Source of the DNA: Pleodorina starrii
Taxonomy: Eukaryota; Chlorophyta; Chlorophyceae; Chlamydomonadales; Volvocaceae
Length of the DNA stretch: 64,000 nucleotides
Direction: 5' to 3'
Assembly (NCBI GenBank): GCA_030267565.1
Contig: BRXU01000008.1
Coordinates: 2,108,001-2,172,000, forward strand
Shown here one piece after another: positions 47,588 through 58,269 of this stretch; position 1 is the stretch's first letter, and the number at the start of each line of letters is the position of its first letter. Both the position numbers and the translations under genes were made by a program. The notes beneath the pieces were generated by a model. The model ran no database searches. It was not told the DNA's origin and saw only the letters and a program-made list of their open reading frames with translations.

Positions 47588-50296
47588 GTGCCCTGCAGCG
47601 GGCAGGGGCGCGAATAGCGGCCACGAACTATGGGGATGTACTCCCGCACGACGCGACGGCGGCACTGCTGCTATACTGAAGGCGTAGAGGGGGCGGGGTG
47701 ATCTGGACGGACCGGCGCAGCCATCACGCCCTGCAGCGGGCAGGGGCGCGAATAGCGGCCACGAACGATGGGGCTGTACTTCCGCACGACGTGACGGCGG
47801 CACTGGTGCTATACTGAAGGCGTAGAGGGGGCGGGGTGATCTGGACGGACCGGCGCAGCCATCAGCGCCCTGCAGCGGGCAGGGGCGCGAATAGCGGCCA
47901 CGAACGATGGGGCTGTACTTCCGCACAACGTGGCGGCGGCACTGCTGCTATACTGAAGGCGTAGAGGGGGCGGGATGATCTGGACGGACCGGTGCAGCCA
48001 TCACGCCCTGCAGCGGGCAGGGGCGCGAATAGCGGCCACGAACGATGGGGCTGTACTCCCGCACGACGTGACGTCGGCACTGCTGCTATACTGAAGGCGT
48101 AGAGGGGGCGGGATGATCTGGACGGACCGGCGCAGCCATCAGCGCCCTGCAGCGGGCAGGGGCGCGAATAGCGGCCACGAACGATGGGGCTGTACTTCCG
48201 CACGACGTGGCGGCGGCACTGCTGCTATACTGAAGGCGTAGAGGGGGCGGGGTGATCTGGACGGACCGGCGCAGCCATCAGCGCCCTGCAGCGGGCAGGG
48301 GCGCGAATAGCGGCCACGAACGATGGGGCTGTACTCCCGCACGACGTGGCGGCGGCACTGGTGCTATACTGAAGGCGTAGAGGGGGCGGGGTGATCTGGA
48401 CGGACCGGCGCAGCCATCAGCGCCCTGCAGCAGGCAGGGGCGCGAATAGCGGCCACGAACGATGGGGCTGTACTCCCGCACGACGCGACGGCAGCACTGC
48501 TGCTATACTGAAGGCGTAGAGGGGGCGGGATGATCTGGACGGACCGGCGCAGCCATCAGTGCCCTGCAGCAGGCAGGGGCGCGAATAGCGGCCACGAACG
48601 ATGGGGCTGTACTTCCGCACGACGCGACGGCAGCACTGCTGCTATACGGAAGGCGTAGAGGGGGCGGGGTGATCTGGACGGACCGGCGCAGCCATCAGCG
48701 CCCTGCAGCGGGCAGGGGCGCGAATAGCGGCCACGAACGATGGGGCTGTACTTCCGCACAACGTGGCGGCGGCACTGCTGCTATACTGAAGGCGTAGAGG
48801 GGGCGGGGTGATCTGGACGGACCGGCGCAGCCATCACGCCCTGCAGCGGGCAGGGGCGCGAATAGCGGCCACGAACGATGGGGCTGTACTCCCGCACGAC
48901 GTGACGTCGGCACTGCTGCTATACTGAAGGCGTAGAGGGGGCGGGGTGATCTGGACGGACCGGCGCAGCCATCAGCGCCCTGCAGCAGGCAGGGGCGCGA
49001 ATAGCGGCCACGAACGATGGGGCTGTACTTCCGCACAACGTGGCGGCGGCACTGCTGCTATACTGAAGGCGTAGAGGGGGCGGGATGATCTGGACGGACC
49101 GGCGCAGCCATCACGCCCTGCAGCGGGCAGGGGCGCGAATAGCGGCCACGAACGATGGGGCTGTACTCCCGCACGACGTGACGTCGGCACTGCTGCTATA
49201 CGGAAGGCGTAGAGGGGGCGGGATGATCTGGACGGACCGGCGCAGCCATCAGCGCCCTGCAGCGGGCAGGGGCGCGAATAGCGGCCACGAACGATGGGGC
49301 TGTACTTCCGCACGACGTGGCGGCGGCACTGCTGCTATACTGAAGGCGTAGAGGGGGCGGGGTGATCTGGACGGACCGGCGCAGCCATCAGCGCCCTGCA
49401 GCGGGCAGGGGCGCGAATAGCGGCCACGAACGATGGGGCTGTACTCCCGCACGACGTGGCGGCGGCACTGGTGCTATACTGAAGGCGTAGAGGGGGCGGG
49501 GTGATCTGGACGGACCGGCGCAGCCATCAGCGCCCTGCAGCAGGCAGGGGCGCGAATAGCGGCCACGAACGATGGGGCTGTACTCCCGCACGACGCGACG
49601 GCAGCACTGCTGCTATACTGAAGGCGTAGAGGGGGCGGGATGATCTGGACGGACCGGCGCAGCCATCAGTGCCCTGCAGCAGGCAGGGGCGCGAATAGCG
49701 GCCACGAACGATGGGGCTGTACTTCCGCACGACGCGACGGCAGCACTGCTGCTATACGGAAGGCGTAGAGGGGGCGGGGTGATCTGGACGGACCGGCGCA
49801 ACCATCAGCGCCCTGCAGCGGGCAGGGGCGCGAATAGCGGCCACAAACGATGGGGCTGTACTTCCGCACGACGTGGCGGCGGCACTGCTGCTACACTGAA
49901 GGCGTAGATTGGGCGGGGTGATCTGGACGGACCGGCACAGCCATCAGCGCCCTGCAGCGGGCAGGGGCGCGAATAGCGGCCACGAACGATGGGGCTGTAC
50001 TTCCGCACGACGTGACGTCGGCACTGCTGCTATACTGAAGGCGTAGAGGGGGCGGGGTGATCTGGACGGACCGGCGCAGCCATCAGCGCCCTGCAGCAGG
50101 CAGGGGCGCGAATAGCGGCCACGAACGATGGGGCTGTACTCCCGCACGACGCGACGGCAGCACTGCTGCTATACTGAAGGCGTAGAGGGGGCGGGATGAT
50201 CTGGACGGACCGGCGCAGCCATCAGTGCCCTGCAGCAGGCAGGGGCGCGAATAGCGGCCACGAACGATGGGGCTGTACTTCCGCACGACGCGACGG
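47588..50296. repeat. 139-bp satellite array, left part (about 19.5 copies)
   Basis: Units of 138-139 bp are highly similar. They differ at a few diagnostic sites: gcgggcagg or gcaggcagg, cttccgc or ctcccgc, acgtggcgg, acgcgacgg or acgtgacgtc, and tatactg or tatacgg. The variants recur in the same order with a four-unit period (about 556 bp) at the right end, and a block at 48,139-48,759 reappears at 49,249-49,869, 1,110 bp away. Short frames run through the units, but 139 is not a multiple of three and no frame persists, so it is not coding. Confidence 0.95.
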
Positions 50297-50829
50297 TGTC
50301 GTGCACCGTTGGTGTCGGTACATTTCCGGGACAAATGCCCGGTGAGGGCGCGGAGAGACGCTAGGAAGGACCCTCGAGCGTATCTGGACGTATCTCCATC
50401 TTATGGGAGATATTACGGTCGTACTGCTCGTCCAAACGAGCTCCTACCTAGGCGCGAGCGCTTCCTGCTGGAAGCGCTTCGCTTGGTCATTACGATGCCG
50501 AAGGATATATGATATTGTAACACACAATCAGATCCCCAGCAGCGACTCTCGCTGTGGCGTTAGCCCAAGCCGCCACAATGGTGTCTCACATGCACTAGCG
50601 TGGCGCCGGCCGGGCCTGATCAACCTGGCTGGCTGCCTTATCGCTTGTGCATAATAGTAGTCAGCTCAGCAGCACTGTTGCTCGCGCGCACGTAGGCGCC
50701 GAGCTCGGACCTCACGCTAGGAAGAAGGAGCGCGGCCTCGCCCCAGCGGTCAGGCCTCGGGGCCAGTACTGGATGCAGTGAGCCCGGCTGCAGTCCAGCT
50801 GCTGTCGCGCACGCCCCGCGCGAGCCCAC
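50297..50829 (+). repeat. 5' LTR
   Basis: A 533-bp direct repeat starting TGTCGTGCACC. It reads identical to the copy at 58,270-58,802. The final bases (cgagcccac, then a) could give a TG...CA terminus on this side. Confidence 0.93.
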
Positions 50830-51119
50830 ACCAAGCGAAGCCTTATTGATGTGTATTCCGGAAACGGCGCACTCGAGTGTGGGGATTGTCTGATCCGCCA
50901 GTATATGTAGTCGTAGACAGCTGCTGCTACCGAGCTCTGGAGCGTCTGGGCGTAGAGAATGCCGTAGACCCGCCATATCGCGTTGACGGCGTCGTTTCTT
51001 GAATCCACTGCTGGCCCCACCCCCCCCCGCCGGAAACCGCGAGATGGTTTTTCGGGGGGGAACACCGAAGCACGGGCTGCTGTGGCACTGCCGCCGCCAC
51101 CTGTGCCCCCGCCGTCGCC
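50830..51119 (+). other. Leader between the 5' LTR and the protease frame; no gag
   Basis: Only about 290 bp lie here, with stops in the frames and only a very short ATG frame near 50,848. A gag gene is normally 0.8-1.5 kb. The protease frame is open from 51,003 but has no ATG before the protease. Runs of C (51,018) and G (51,053) may be sites of sequencing error or frameshifting. Confidence 0.5.
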
Positions 51120-51944
51120 GTGTTGCCTGGCCCGCTGACCCAGGCCATACAGCTACTGGACAATGCACGAAATTGCCTCGTCCAAATGCAGTCGTCGGCC
51201 CTGGCCGCGGTAAAGCCAGCGCCGCCGCCACTGGCGGCAGCGCAGGCAGCACCGCCGGCCGCCGCGCTGGCGTCGCCTGCAGCCGCCCTGCCGCCGTCGC
51301 CATCGGCGTCGGCGCTGGTGGCGCTCGCGACGCCGGCAGCCGCACTGGCGATGACGGACGCCTCGCTCCACCCAGCCAATACGGCCCTGTCGGACCACGA
51401 CGACCTGGCGCGGCCGCTGCCGTACCTGCAGCAAACCTGGCCGGCAGAGAGCCTGCTGGTGGGCGGCGAGCTGGTGCGCGACGTGCTGGTCGACACCGGC
51501 AGCGCCATCATCATAGTCGCGCAGCGCTTGGCGGATCGGCTGCAGCTGCGGTGCCAGCCACGGCCCGAGTACACCGTCACCACCGCGGCAGGCCGCTCAA
51601 CGCTGCTTGGCGAGGTGTGCGGGGGCCTGACGCTCACGTTCGGTGCCGGTGCTGGTCAGGGCCACACCATCTGGCTGCCGGCCATGCTGGCAGCGGACTC
51701 CGGCGCCGAGGCCTATGAGTTGTTGCTGGGCATGCGCGCACTGCAGCCGCTTCAGTCCCGACTCGACCTGCGTGAGGGCCGGGAGAAACTTGAGATGTGG
51801 CCGCCGGGACACGGGTACCTTGGCATTCCCATCATCATCCGCTGGCCGTCCCTGGGCGGCGGTGTCGCACCACTAGCCGCGAGCACAGCGGCGCCCACAC
51901 TTCCACAGCCGCCCCCTCTCGCGGGGGGCGGCGGCTCCTTATGA
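51120..51944 (+). CDS. Retroviral-type aspartic protease frame of the retrotransposon
   Basis: An Ala/Pro-rich N-terminal part (a possible remnant of gag-pol linker) is followed by a retropepsin-like domain with the active-site triplet in LVDTGSAI (Asp codon at 51,491) and a later ELLLGM strand typical of the fold. The frame is open from 51,003 but lacks an ATG; the listed start is a GTG and should be read as approximate. It ends in TTATGA, where the stop TGA overlaps the ATG of the RT frame, suggesting termination-reinitiation or a -1 shift. Confidence 0.7.
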   Translation: MLPGPLTQAIQLLDNARNCLVQMQSSALAAVKPAPPPLAAAQAAPPAAALASPAAALPPSPSASALVALATPAAALAMTDASLHPANTALSDHDDLARPLPYLQQTWPAESLLVGGELVRDVLVDTGSAIIIVAQRLADRLQLRCQPRPEYTVTTAAGRSTLLGEVCGGLTLTFGAGAGQGHTIWLPAMLAADSGAEAYELLLGMRALQPLQSRLDLREGREKLEMWPPGHGYLGIPIIIRWPSLGGGVAPLAASTAAPTLPQPPPLAGGGGSL

Positions 51945-54655
51945 GCGCCGCCGAAGCGGCGGGGATGCGGGACCCCGCCGCCTGGATGCCGGGGCTGTTG
52001 GACAGCGACAGCGACAGCGAGTATGACGACGGGCTGCTACAGCCGGCAGACTTCACGCCGGAGGGGAAGCGCATGCTCCCACCCGAGGCGAAATACGAGG
52101 TCACGCCAGGCAAGTGGCTGCTGTGCCAGCGCAGCGAGATGACTCCGGAGCTGAAGCGGCGGTTCCTGGACCTGGTGGGTCGCAACGACGACATCTTCGC
52201 GCGCAGCATGCGGGATCTGGGCGAGTACCGCGGCGACGTAGGGCCTGCCCGCATCGAGCTGGCGCATCAGCGGCCGATCTATCAGCGCCCGCGCTCCCAC
52301 AGCGCGGAGGAGTACGCCGCCATGGACGCAGCCTGCCAGGAGCTGCTGGAAGCCGGGATCATCGAGGAGAGCCGCTCAAGCTCCTTCGCCATGAACTCCA
52401 CCCTGCCGCCCAAGCGAGCGGCGGACGGCACCTGGACGCAGCGGCGGTTTTGCCAGGACGCGCGCGAGCTCAACGCCGCCACGCTGCCTGACCTGCACCT
52501 ATCGCCGCTGCCAGAGCAGCTTTTCCAGCAAGTGGGCGATGCTACGTGGCTGACCAAGATGGACTGCCGGGCCGCCTTCCTGCAGATCCCGCTGGCGCCC
52601 GAGCACCGGGAGCGCACTAGCTTCTGGTGGCGCCGGCGGCTGATGCAGTACAAGCGCCTGGTGTACGGCCTGCGGAATGCCACCGCCCACTTTCAGCGCG
52701 TCATGGACCACGCCATCCGCAAGCACGGCCTGGAGGAGTTCGTCGTCTGCTATGTGGACGACTTGCTTATCTACAGCCAAACGGCGGAGCAGCACCTTGA
52801 GCACCTGGCTCGGGTGTTCGCCATGCTGCGGGAGATTGGCATCCGGCTCCACCCGGAGAAGACGCTGGTGGGCGGTGACGCGGTGGAGTTCCTGGGCTTC
52901 ATGGTGTCGGCGCAGGGCCTGTCGCCGACACGCGCCAAGGTGGAGGCGCTGCTGGCGCTGGAGCCGCCGAACTCGTCGGCGGCTGTACGGCGGCTGCTGG
53001 GCATGTTCTCGTATTACCGGGGGCTTGTTCCGCACTTCGCTGACATCACCGCGCCACTCAACCCGTTGACTAGCACCAAGTACGTGTGGCAGCCCAGCTC
53101 GTGGGGGCCGGAGCAACAGGCAGCGCTGGACGAACTCAAGCGGATCTACACCCAGATGGACGGGCCGGTGTTGCGGCGGGTCCAGCCGGACCGGCCGCTT
53201 ATCCTGCATACGGACTTCTCGGGCGTGGGCATCAGCGGCATCCTCGGGCAGTTGGACGACAGTGGGCAGGAGTACCTGTGCGCGGCAGTCTCAAGATCGC
53301 TCAACGTGCACGAACGTAGGTACGACAGCTACAAGGGCGAGCTGCTGGCGGTGGTGTGGGCGTGCAAGATGTTCTACCCTTACCTAGCGGCCCGCCACTT
53401 CACCGTCGTCACGGACCACGCGCCGCTGTTGTGGCTCATGTCGCAGCAAGACGGCCTGCCGGCGCAGTATGCCCGGTGGGCCTTGCAGCTGCAGGCGTTT
53501 GCCTTCGACGTGGCGCACCGGCCCGGCAAGCTGCACCAAAACGCCGACGCCCTCAGCCGCCACCCGCTCACGTCTGCACACGACGGCACAGGCGCACGCG
53601 TCGACGAGGAGGGCGACCCGCTGCGCCCGCCACCCGTGCTCGTTCAGTACCCGGGCGCGAGCTGGCCGCTGTACGCATACTCGCGTGCGCCGGAAGGCGC
53701 GCAGGCGCCGGCAGCGGTCGTCACGCACTTGGCAGCCGTAGCCAGGTGCTCAGCGGCCCTCGCCCGGCGTTTCTCAGTGCAGCATGACCTGGAGGACCCG
53801 GCCACCAGCCTGGCCGCCGCCCCCGAGGCAGTCGGGCCGCTCGCTGGTCTGACACACCTCGCTGGCCCAGTGCCCGCTGCACGCGCCGCATATCTTTGCG
53901 TGCACGCGGTGTGTGCTGTGGTCAGTGTGGGGCTGCCGGTCATGGCGGCATCGGAGCTGGAGATCGACGACGAGCTGGAGGCCTTGGCGGCGGGACAGCC
54001 CGCCGCCGGGGATACGGAGGCCTTGGCGGCGGGGCAACCTGCCGCTGGGGAGCTGGAGGCCTTGGCGGCGGGGCAACCTGCCGCCGGGGTGTCGGCGCCT
54101 GGCAGCCCCTCGGGGCCGCCGGTCGCCGGCGATACTACATTGCACATTGCCGTTGCGCTCGTTCGCGACGAAGCCGCTGCACTACGGCGGCTGCGCGCGG
54201 TTTCGGCGCTTGCGCTGCGCCTCCGCGCTGGAACAGGGGAGATTCTCGGAGTCAACACAGCACTTGTTCAACACGTCCTCTTTCCGGCAGCAGTAGGGGG
54301 CACTGGGGTTACGATTCTGGAGCTGCCGGGCGGCCTCGCTTCTGGCCTGCTCGCGTGCCTGGGTTTGGGTTTTCAGATACAGCGCTACGTGCACCTCTCA
54401 TGCGACGCCCGCGAGCGGCGCGCGGTGGCACAACTTGTGCCCGTTTGGGGGATGCATTACGATGGTCAGCTTTCAGCAGGGGCTTTGGATTCGGGGCTAG
54501 TACCGGAGTTTAGCACACCCACGGAGCTTCTTCACTGGGGAGCGTCAGCAGCAGCCGTCGAGGCAATGGGCTTGGGGGACACGTCTGTGTGTTTAGTAGT
54601 AGGCAGCTGGGGCCTGGGGGGGATCCACGTCCTGGGACACGCAGCACGTAGTTAG
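51941..54655 (+). CDS. Reverse transcriptase-RNase H polyprotein (904 aa)
   Basis: From the ATG at 51,941 the frame contains a full Ty3/Gypsy RT: TKMDCRAAF, LVYGLRNATAHFQRVMD, and the catalytic YVDD at residues 271-274, followed by the connection and an RNase H with its acidic residues in HTDFSGVG, YKGELLAVVW and VTDHAPL, then the HRPGKLHQNADALSR signature. After RNase H come about 350 poorly conserved residues with three direct repeats of LEALAAGQPAAG-type units near 53,970-54,090. The catalytic residues look intact, so the enzyme could be functional. Confidence 0.9.
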   Translation: MSAAEAAGMRDPAAWMPGLLDSDSDSEYDDGLLQPADFTPEGKRMLPPEAKYEVTPGKWLLCQRSEMTPELKRRFLDLVGRNDDIFARSMRDLGEYRGDVGPARIELAHQRPIYQRPRSHSAEEYAAMDAACQELLEAGIIEESRSSSFAMNSTLPPKRAADGTWTQRRFCQDARELNAATLPDLHLSPLPEQLFQQVGDATWLTKMDCRAAFLQIPLAPEHRERTSFWWRRRLMQYKRLVYGLRNATAHFQRVMDHAIRKHGLEEFVVCYVDDLLIYSQTAEQHLEHLARVFAMLREIGIRLHPEKTLVGGDAVEFLGFMVSAQGLSPTRAKVEALLALEPPNSSAAVRRLLGMFSYYRGLVPHFADITAPLNPLTSTKYVWQPSSWGPEQQAALDELKRIYTQMDGPVLRRVQPDRPLILHTDFSGVGISGILGQLDDSGQEYLCAAVSRSLNVHERRYDSYKGELLAVVWACKMFYPYLAARHFTVVTDHAPLLWLMSQQDGLPAQYARWALQLQAFAFDVAHRPGKLHQNADALSRHPLTSAHDGTGARVDEEGDPLRPPPVLVQYPGASWPLYAYSRAPEGAQAPAAVVTHLAAVARCSAALARRFSVQHDLEDPATSLAAAPEAVGPLAGLTHLAGPVPAARAAYLCVHAVCAVVSVGLPVMAASELEIDDELEALAAGQPAAGDTEALAAGQPAAGELEALAAGQPAAGVSAPGSPSGPPVAGDTTLHIAVALVRDEAAALRRLRAVSALALRLRAGTGEILGVNTALVQHVLFPAAVGGTGVTILELPGGLASGLLACLGLGFQIQRYVHLSCDARERRAVAQLVPVWGMHYDGQLSAGALDSGLVPEFSTPTELLHWGASAAAVEAMGLGDTSVCLVVGSWGLGGIHVLGHAARS

Positions 54656-54659
54656 TTTC

Positions 54660-57311
54660 TTGGGGGGATTGCAGCACTATCGCAGAGAGAGGCGTCTACC
54701 GCCGCCGGCCTTCCTCCTTGAGGGCCCTCACATCAGCATCGACGCGGCGCCGGAGGCGGGTTGGCCCCTGGGCTTGCCATCGCCTCTCGACGCCGCCGTC
54801 ACTGGCGCGGCAGTTCACCGCTTGAGCTGCCTTTACACTAACCTCGCCAACGCGGTGCACTTGCAGCACTGCCTCGCTCAGCTGCGGCCACCAGAGGGCC
54901 GCAGCCTGGCCGCGCTGCTGCCGCCTGGGCATAGCCCGGCGGCGGCGTGCACGGTCATGGCCCCGCCTTACGCGGCGCTCGACATTCCGGGCCGGCCATG
55001 GGTGGCGTTACCGCCGCCCTCGGTCTCGGACGCGCCGCTACGGGCGGGGCCCAACCGCACTCCCAGCCGGGTCACTGCGGCCGCCTACTCGGCGGCGGCT
55101 GGCTTTTGGCTGCGGACGTCGCGGCACACAAAGCTGGAGCTGGAGCTGGAGCTGCTGGAGACGTCATCCCCGCCGCCGGTCTTCCAGTTCGCTCTCTCCT
55201 TCTGCATGGCGCTGCACCGCGCGTTCGTCACGCCGCACGACATGCAGTATCCTGCGGCACGGCACCTCGTGACCTCACCGCAGGGGGGGGGAAGCGAGCT
55301 GGCGCCGCCGATTTCTACTGGGGCCGCGGCAGCGGTCTCGGGGTCGGTGGCAGGATTGGCGGGAGGGGCAGCGCCGCCGCTGCCGGCCTTAGCGGTTTCC
55401 GCTGTGGCGGTCCGCTGGTCGGCGGCGGCGGCCTGGGATGAGGAGCTGACGCCGCTGGCCTGCGCCTTGCTGACACAGCGGGCGCCTGGGCTGGCGGTGG
55501 TCATGGCCACGGCTGGGCTTGCCTCGGCTGTGGATGCGCAGGAGAGCGCATTGGCGGAAGGGACCGACCCTGACGTGTGGCTTGACGCGTCAACGTTGGC
55601 GCACCTCCAGGGCGCGCCGGCGGGGGTCGGGACCGACGGGCGGCCGGAACGGCGCGTGCTCCGACGGGCCGCGCTGTACCGGTGGACGGGGGATCAATTG
55701 CTTAGGGCCTGCAGCGACGGCTCGACGCGGGTCTGCCCACCGCCCGACGCTCGGGAGGCCATCGTGCGGCAAGTGCACGCGGTGGCCCACCTGGGCATAC
55801 GTCGGACCTTGGCGCTGGTGCAGCTGGGTCACTGGTGGCACGGGATGCGAAAAACCGTCCAGCGGGTCGTGCGCAGCTGCAAGCTGTGCGACATGACCAA
55901 CAGCGGCGGCGTCGCGCGCCCGATCCAGCTGCAGCCGTTGGCCATACGGGGCATGTTCTACCGCTGGGGCGTTGACCTGGCGGGACCTCTGCCCCCGACT
56001 GCGCCGTTCGGCTACACTTATGTCATGGTATGCATTGAACATTTCACCAAGCATGCGGAGTTTGTGGCCCTGCGGAGCAAGCAGCCTGACGAGACGTCCC
56101 GCGGCCTGCTGGAGCTGGTGGCCCGGTTCTCGGCCCCAGCCGAAGTGGTGACCGACCGCGGCGGTGAGTTCCAAGGGGCTTTCGCGGCGCTGCTTCGGCA
56201 ATGCTTCGTCGACCATCGGCTGACCTCGGCGGGCCATCCCCAAGCAGACGGGGCCGCCGAGCGGCTGGTTCAGGTCGTCAAGGCGGCGCTGCGTAAGCAC
56301 TGCAAGGACACGGGAAGGACGGACGATTGGGATCTGCAACTGCCTTGGCTGGCGCTCGCCTACCGCTGCTCGCCTCAGGCGTCGACCCGGTACTCGCCAT
56401 ACGAACTCATGTTCGGCGTGCCGCCGGTCGTACCGCCTGCTGTGCGGGAGCGCATGGCGGAGCCGCTGGGGCTGGCCGGCCCGGTGGGAGCTTACGCGGC
56501 GGCGCTCCAAGAGCGCGCCGCACTTCTGCAGCGGCATGCTCCCATCGCTGCGGCAAATCTGCTCATCGCCCAGCACCGAGACACGCGCCGGTACGCGCAC
56601 GTGCGCTCAGGCAAGTACCGGCCGCCGGCTATGGAGTTCGCCCCAGGCGACTACGTGTATGTGCGCCGGTCAGCGGTGCACAACACTCTGCAGATGCCGG
56701 TGTACGACGAGGTGCTGCGCGTAGAACGGGTCGGGGCCATGGGAGTAGCAGTGTTGTTAGGGCGTGATGGGGGACGAATTAGACGTAGGATAGAGCAGCT
56801 GGTGCCGTGCCACCTGCCCGATCTTGATCCGATCGTCGATGTACGGCTGCAACGGCCAACCACCGACCTCGCCTGCGAGGTCTGTGAGTCGCCCGAAGAT
56901 GAGGCGCGCATGCTGCTGTGCGATGCGTGCGGGACAGGCTGGCACCTGCAGTGCCTGTCCCCGCCGCTGAGCGCGGTGCCGCCGGGACAGTGGGTCTGCC
57001 CTGAGTGTGTCAAGCTCAGGCGCGAGGCCCCGGTGGGGCCAGAGATGGCCTTGCCCAAGGCGGCGCCGGTCCTGTTCCCCAACGCCGCCACGCGGCGGCG
57101 GGACGAGCAAGCGGCAGCACTCGACGGTGTCCGGGTCAAGCGTGTCGGGTACACGGGGCAAGGAAGGCAGCGGGCGAGGTCAGTGGTTTGGGGTACGGTG
57201 CGGTATCGCGGAGCATTGGCTAGGCCCCACTACTTTCTCGTCGAGTGGGACGAGGGGTCAGCTGAGCCGATGGGCATCACCGCGGTCAACCGCCTGTTGG
57301 TGACTGGATGA
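54660..57311 (+). CDS. Integrase with C-terminal PHD finger and chromo-like tail (883 aa)
   Basis: The frame opens four bases after the RT stop, in another phase, with no ATG at its start, so it was probably once fused to RT. About 330 residues of low similarity come first. Then follow the HHCC zinc domain (HAVAHLG to SCKLC) and the DDE catalytic core with Asp439, Asp499 and Glu534 (WGVDLAG, VTDRGGEF, HPQADGAAERL). A C-terminal PHD finger has the full C4HC3 pattern: CEVC, LLCDAC, WHLQC, WVCPEC, residues about 739-785. The last 60 residues (YFLVEWDEGS) resemble a chromodomain weakly. In other elements such readers guide integration to marked chromatin. Confidence 0.88.
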   Translation: MGGLQHYRRERRLPPPAFLLEGPHISIDAAPEAGWPLGLPSPLDAAVTGAAVHRLSCLYTNLANAVHLQHCLAQLRPPEGRSLAALLPPGHSPAAACTVMAPPYAALDIPGRPWVALPPPSVSDAPLRAGPNRTPSRVTAAAYSAAAGFWLRTSRHTKLELELELLETSSPPPVFQFALSFCMALHRAFVTPHDMQYPAARHLVTSPQGGGSELAPPISTGAAAAVSGSVAGLAGGAAPPLPALAVSAVAVRWSAAAAWDEELTPLACALLTQRAPGLAVVMATAGLASAVDAQESALAEGTDPDVWLDASTLAHLQGAPAGVGTDGRPERRVLRRAALYRWTGDQLLRACSDGSTRVCPPPDAREAIVRQVHAVAHLGIRRTLALVQLGHWWHGMRKTVQRVVRSCKLCDMTNSGGVARPIQLQPLAIRGMFYRWGVDLAGPLPPTAPFGYTYVMVCIEHFTKHAEFVALRSKQPDETSRGLLELVARFSAPAEVVTDRGGEFQGAFAALLRQCFVDHRLTSAGHPQADGAAERLVQVVKAALRKHCKDTGRTDDWDLQLPWLALAYRCSPQASTRYSPYELMFGVPPVVPPAVRERMAEPLGLAGPVGAYAAALQERAALLQRHAPIAAANLLIAQHRDTRRYAHVRSGKYRPPAMEFAPGDYVYVRRSAVHNTLQMPVYDEVLRVERVGAMGVAVLLGRDGGRIRRRIEQLVPCHLPDLDPIVDVRLQRPTTDLACEVCESPEDEARMLLCDACGTGWHLQCLSPPLSAVPPGQWVCPECVKLRREAPVGPEMALPKAAPVLFPNAATRRRDEQAAALDGVRVKRVGYTGQGRQRARSVVWGTVRYRGALARPHYFLVEWDEGSAEPMGITAVNRLLVTG

Positions 57312-58269
57312 TTGGGGGGCTTAGTGCAGTGGTTTACTGGGTTGCCTCACGGCCGGGTACTCAGCGGAGGTTGGAAGACCGCTTGTGCGCGGCAACGGAC
57401 CTTTGACCTGGTGGTGATCCGCGAAGGGTCGCTTGGGCCTGAACAGGCCGTCAGACTGCGCGCGCGCGACTAGAGGAACTGAACCTTCCGGGGCTGCGCC
57501 GCGTGGCGCGTTGTGTGACTGTTTCGCCCCGGCAGATCGCCGCCTTGCGGCTGGGGGGGGAGACAGGGCTCCGGGCTTAGACCCGGCGGGAAGGCGGCTA
57601 ACCGCCTTGCCTAACGCAGGTTGCAGGGGTGTTCCTTCGGGGGGGCTCTCGCGTGAGTGTCCTCGACGTTGGGACGTAGACGCCCACGGTGGCGCAGTTT
57701 GGCCGCAATGGCCGCGCTTGGAAAAGGCGCACTCGAGTGTTTCTTCGGTGCTATTGCCTTGGGGAGAGTGAAGTATAGCGCGCACGTGCTCGGGCTGGGC
57801 GCCACTGGCGCAGGACGGCACGACGTTGTGCGAACGCAGACCTCGGATTCCAGAGCAGCAGACTCCGGGCAACCCGCGTAATCGGATTTGGATCTTGGCG
57901 ACCTCCGCGAGACGGGCGCGAAGCTCTTATTGCCGGACGATAGCGCGCCTTGACTTGTGCATGCTAGGCCGCGAGCGCCTCGCTAGATAGACGAATAGCC
58001 GTTTAGCGGCGCCGTACACCCTCGTTTATGTGGTGGGCGGAAACCCGTAGTAGTTGCATTGCGACCGGCGTCAGGCTTCCGTGCCGGCCGGATAGTCGCA
58101 GGACAGTTGCAGGTCTAGCCTCGCTGTCCTTCAGGATCGGTAGCTGTTTACTCGCGCCGCGCGTCATAGCCAGCACCTCCCTCGCTTAGCTTCGCTGCTA
58201 CGTTCGGGGGGGGGAGTCCGCGTACCCAGTGTCGCGGGCACATGCCTTCCAGCGTTGGGGCATGACAGC
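57312..58269 (+). other. Internal non-coding region before the 3' LTR
   Basis: About 960 bp separate the integrase stop from the 3' LTR. The open frames here show no recognisable domain. A G-run (cggggggggggagt, near 58,204) is the closest thing to a polypurine tract but lies about 65 bp from the LTR rather than beside it. A cggcgcactcgagtgt-type string near 57,727 also occurs just after the 5' LTR at about 50,864. Confidence 0.5.

Noticed and set aside
47588..50296. Repeated 67-113-residue frames on the minus strand of the satellite
   Set aside because: They are produced by the repeat itself. The unit length is not a multiple of three, and the frames start and stop once per unit or two.
57321..57872. 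183-residue minus-strand frame in the retrotransposon
   Set aside because: No recognisable domain, antisense to the element, and typical of chance frames in GC-rich DNA.
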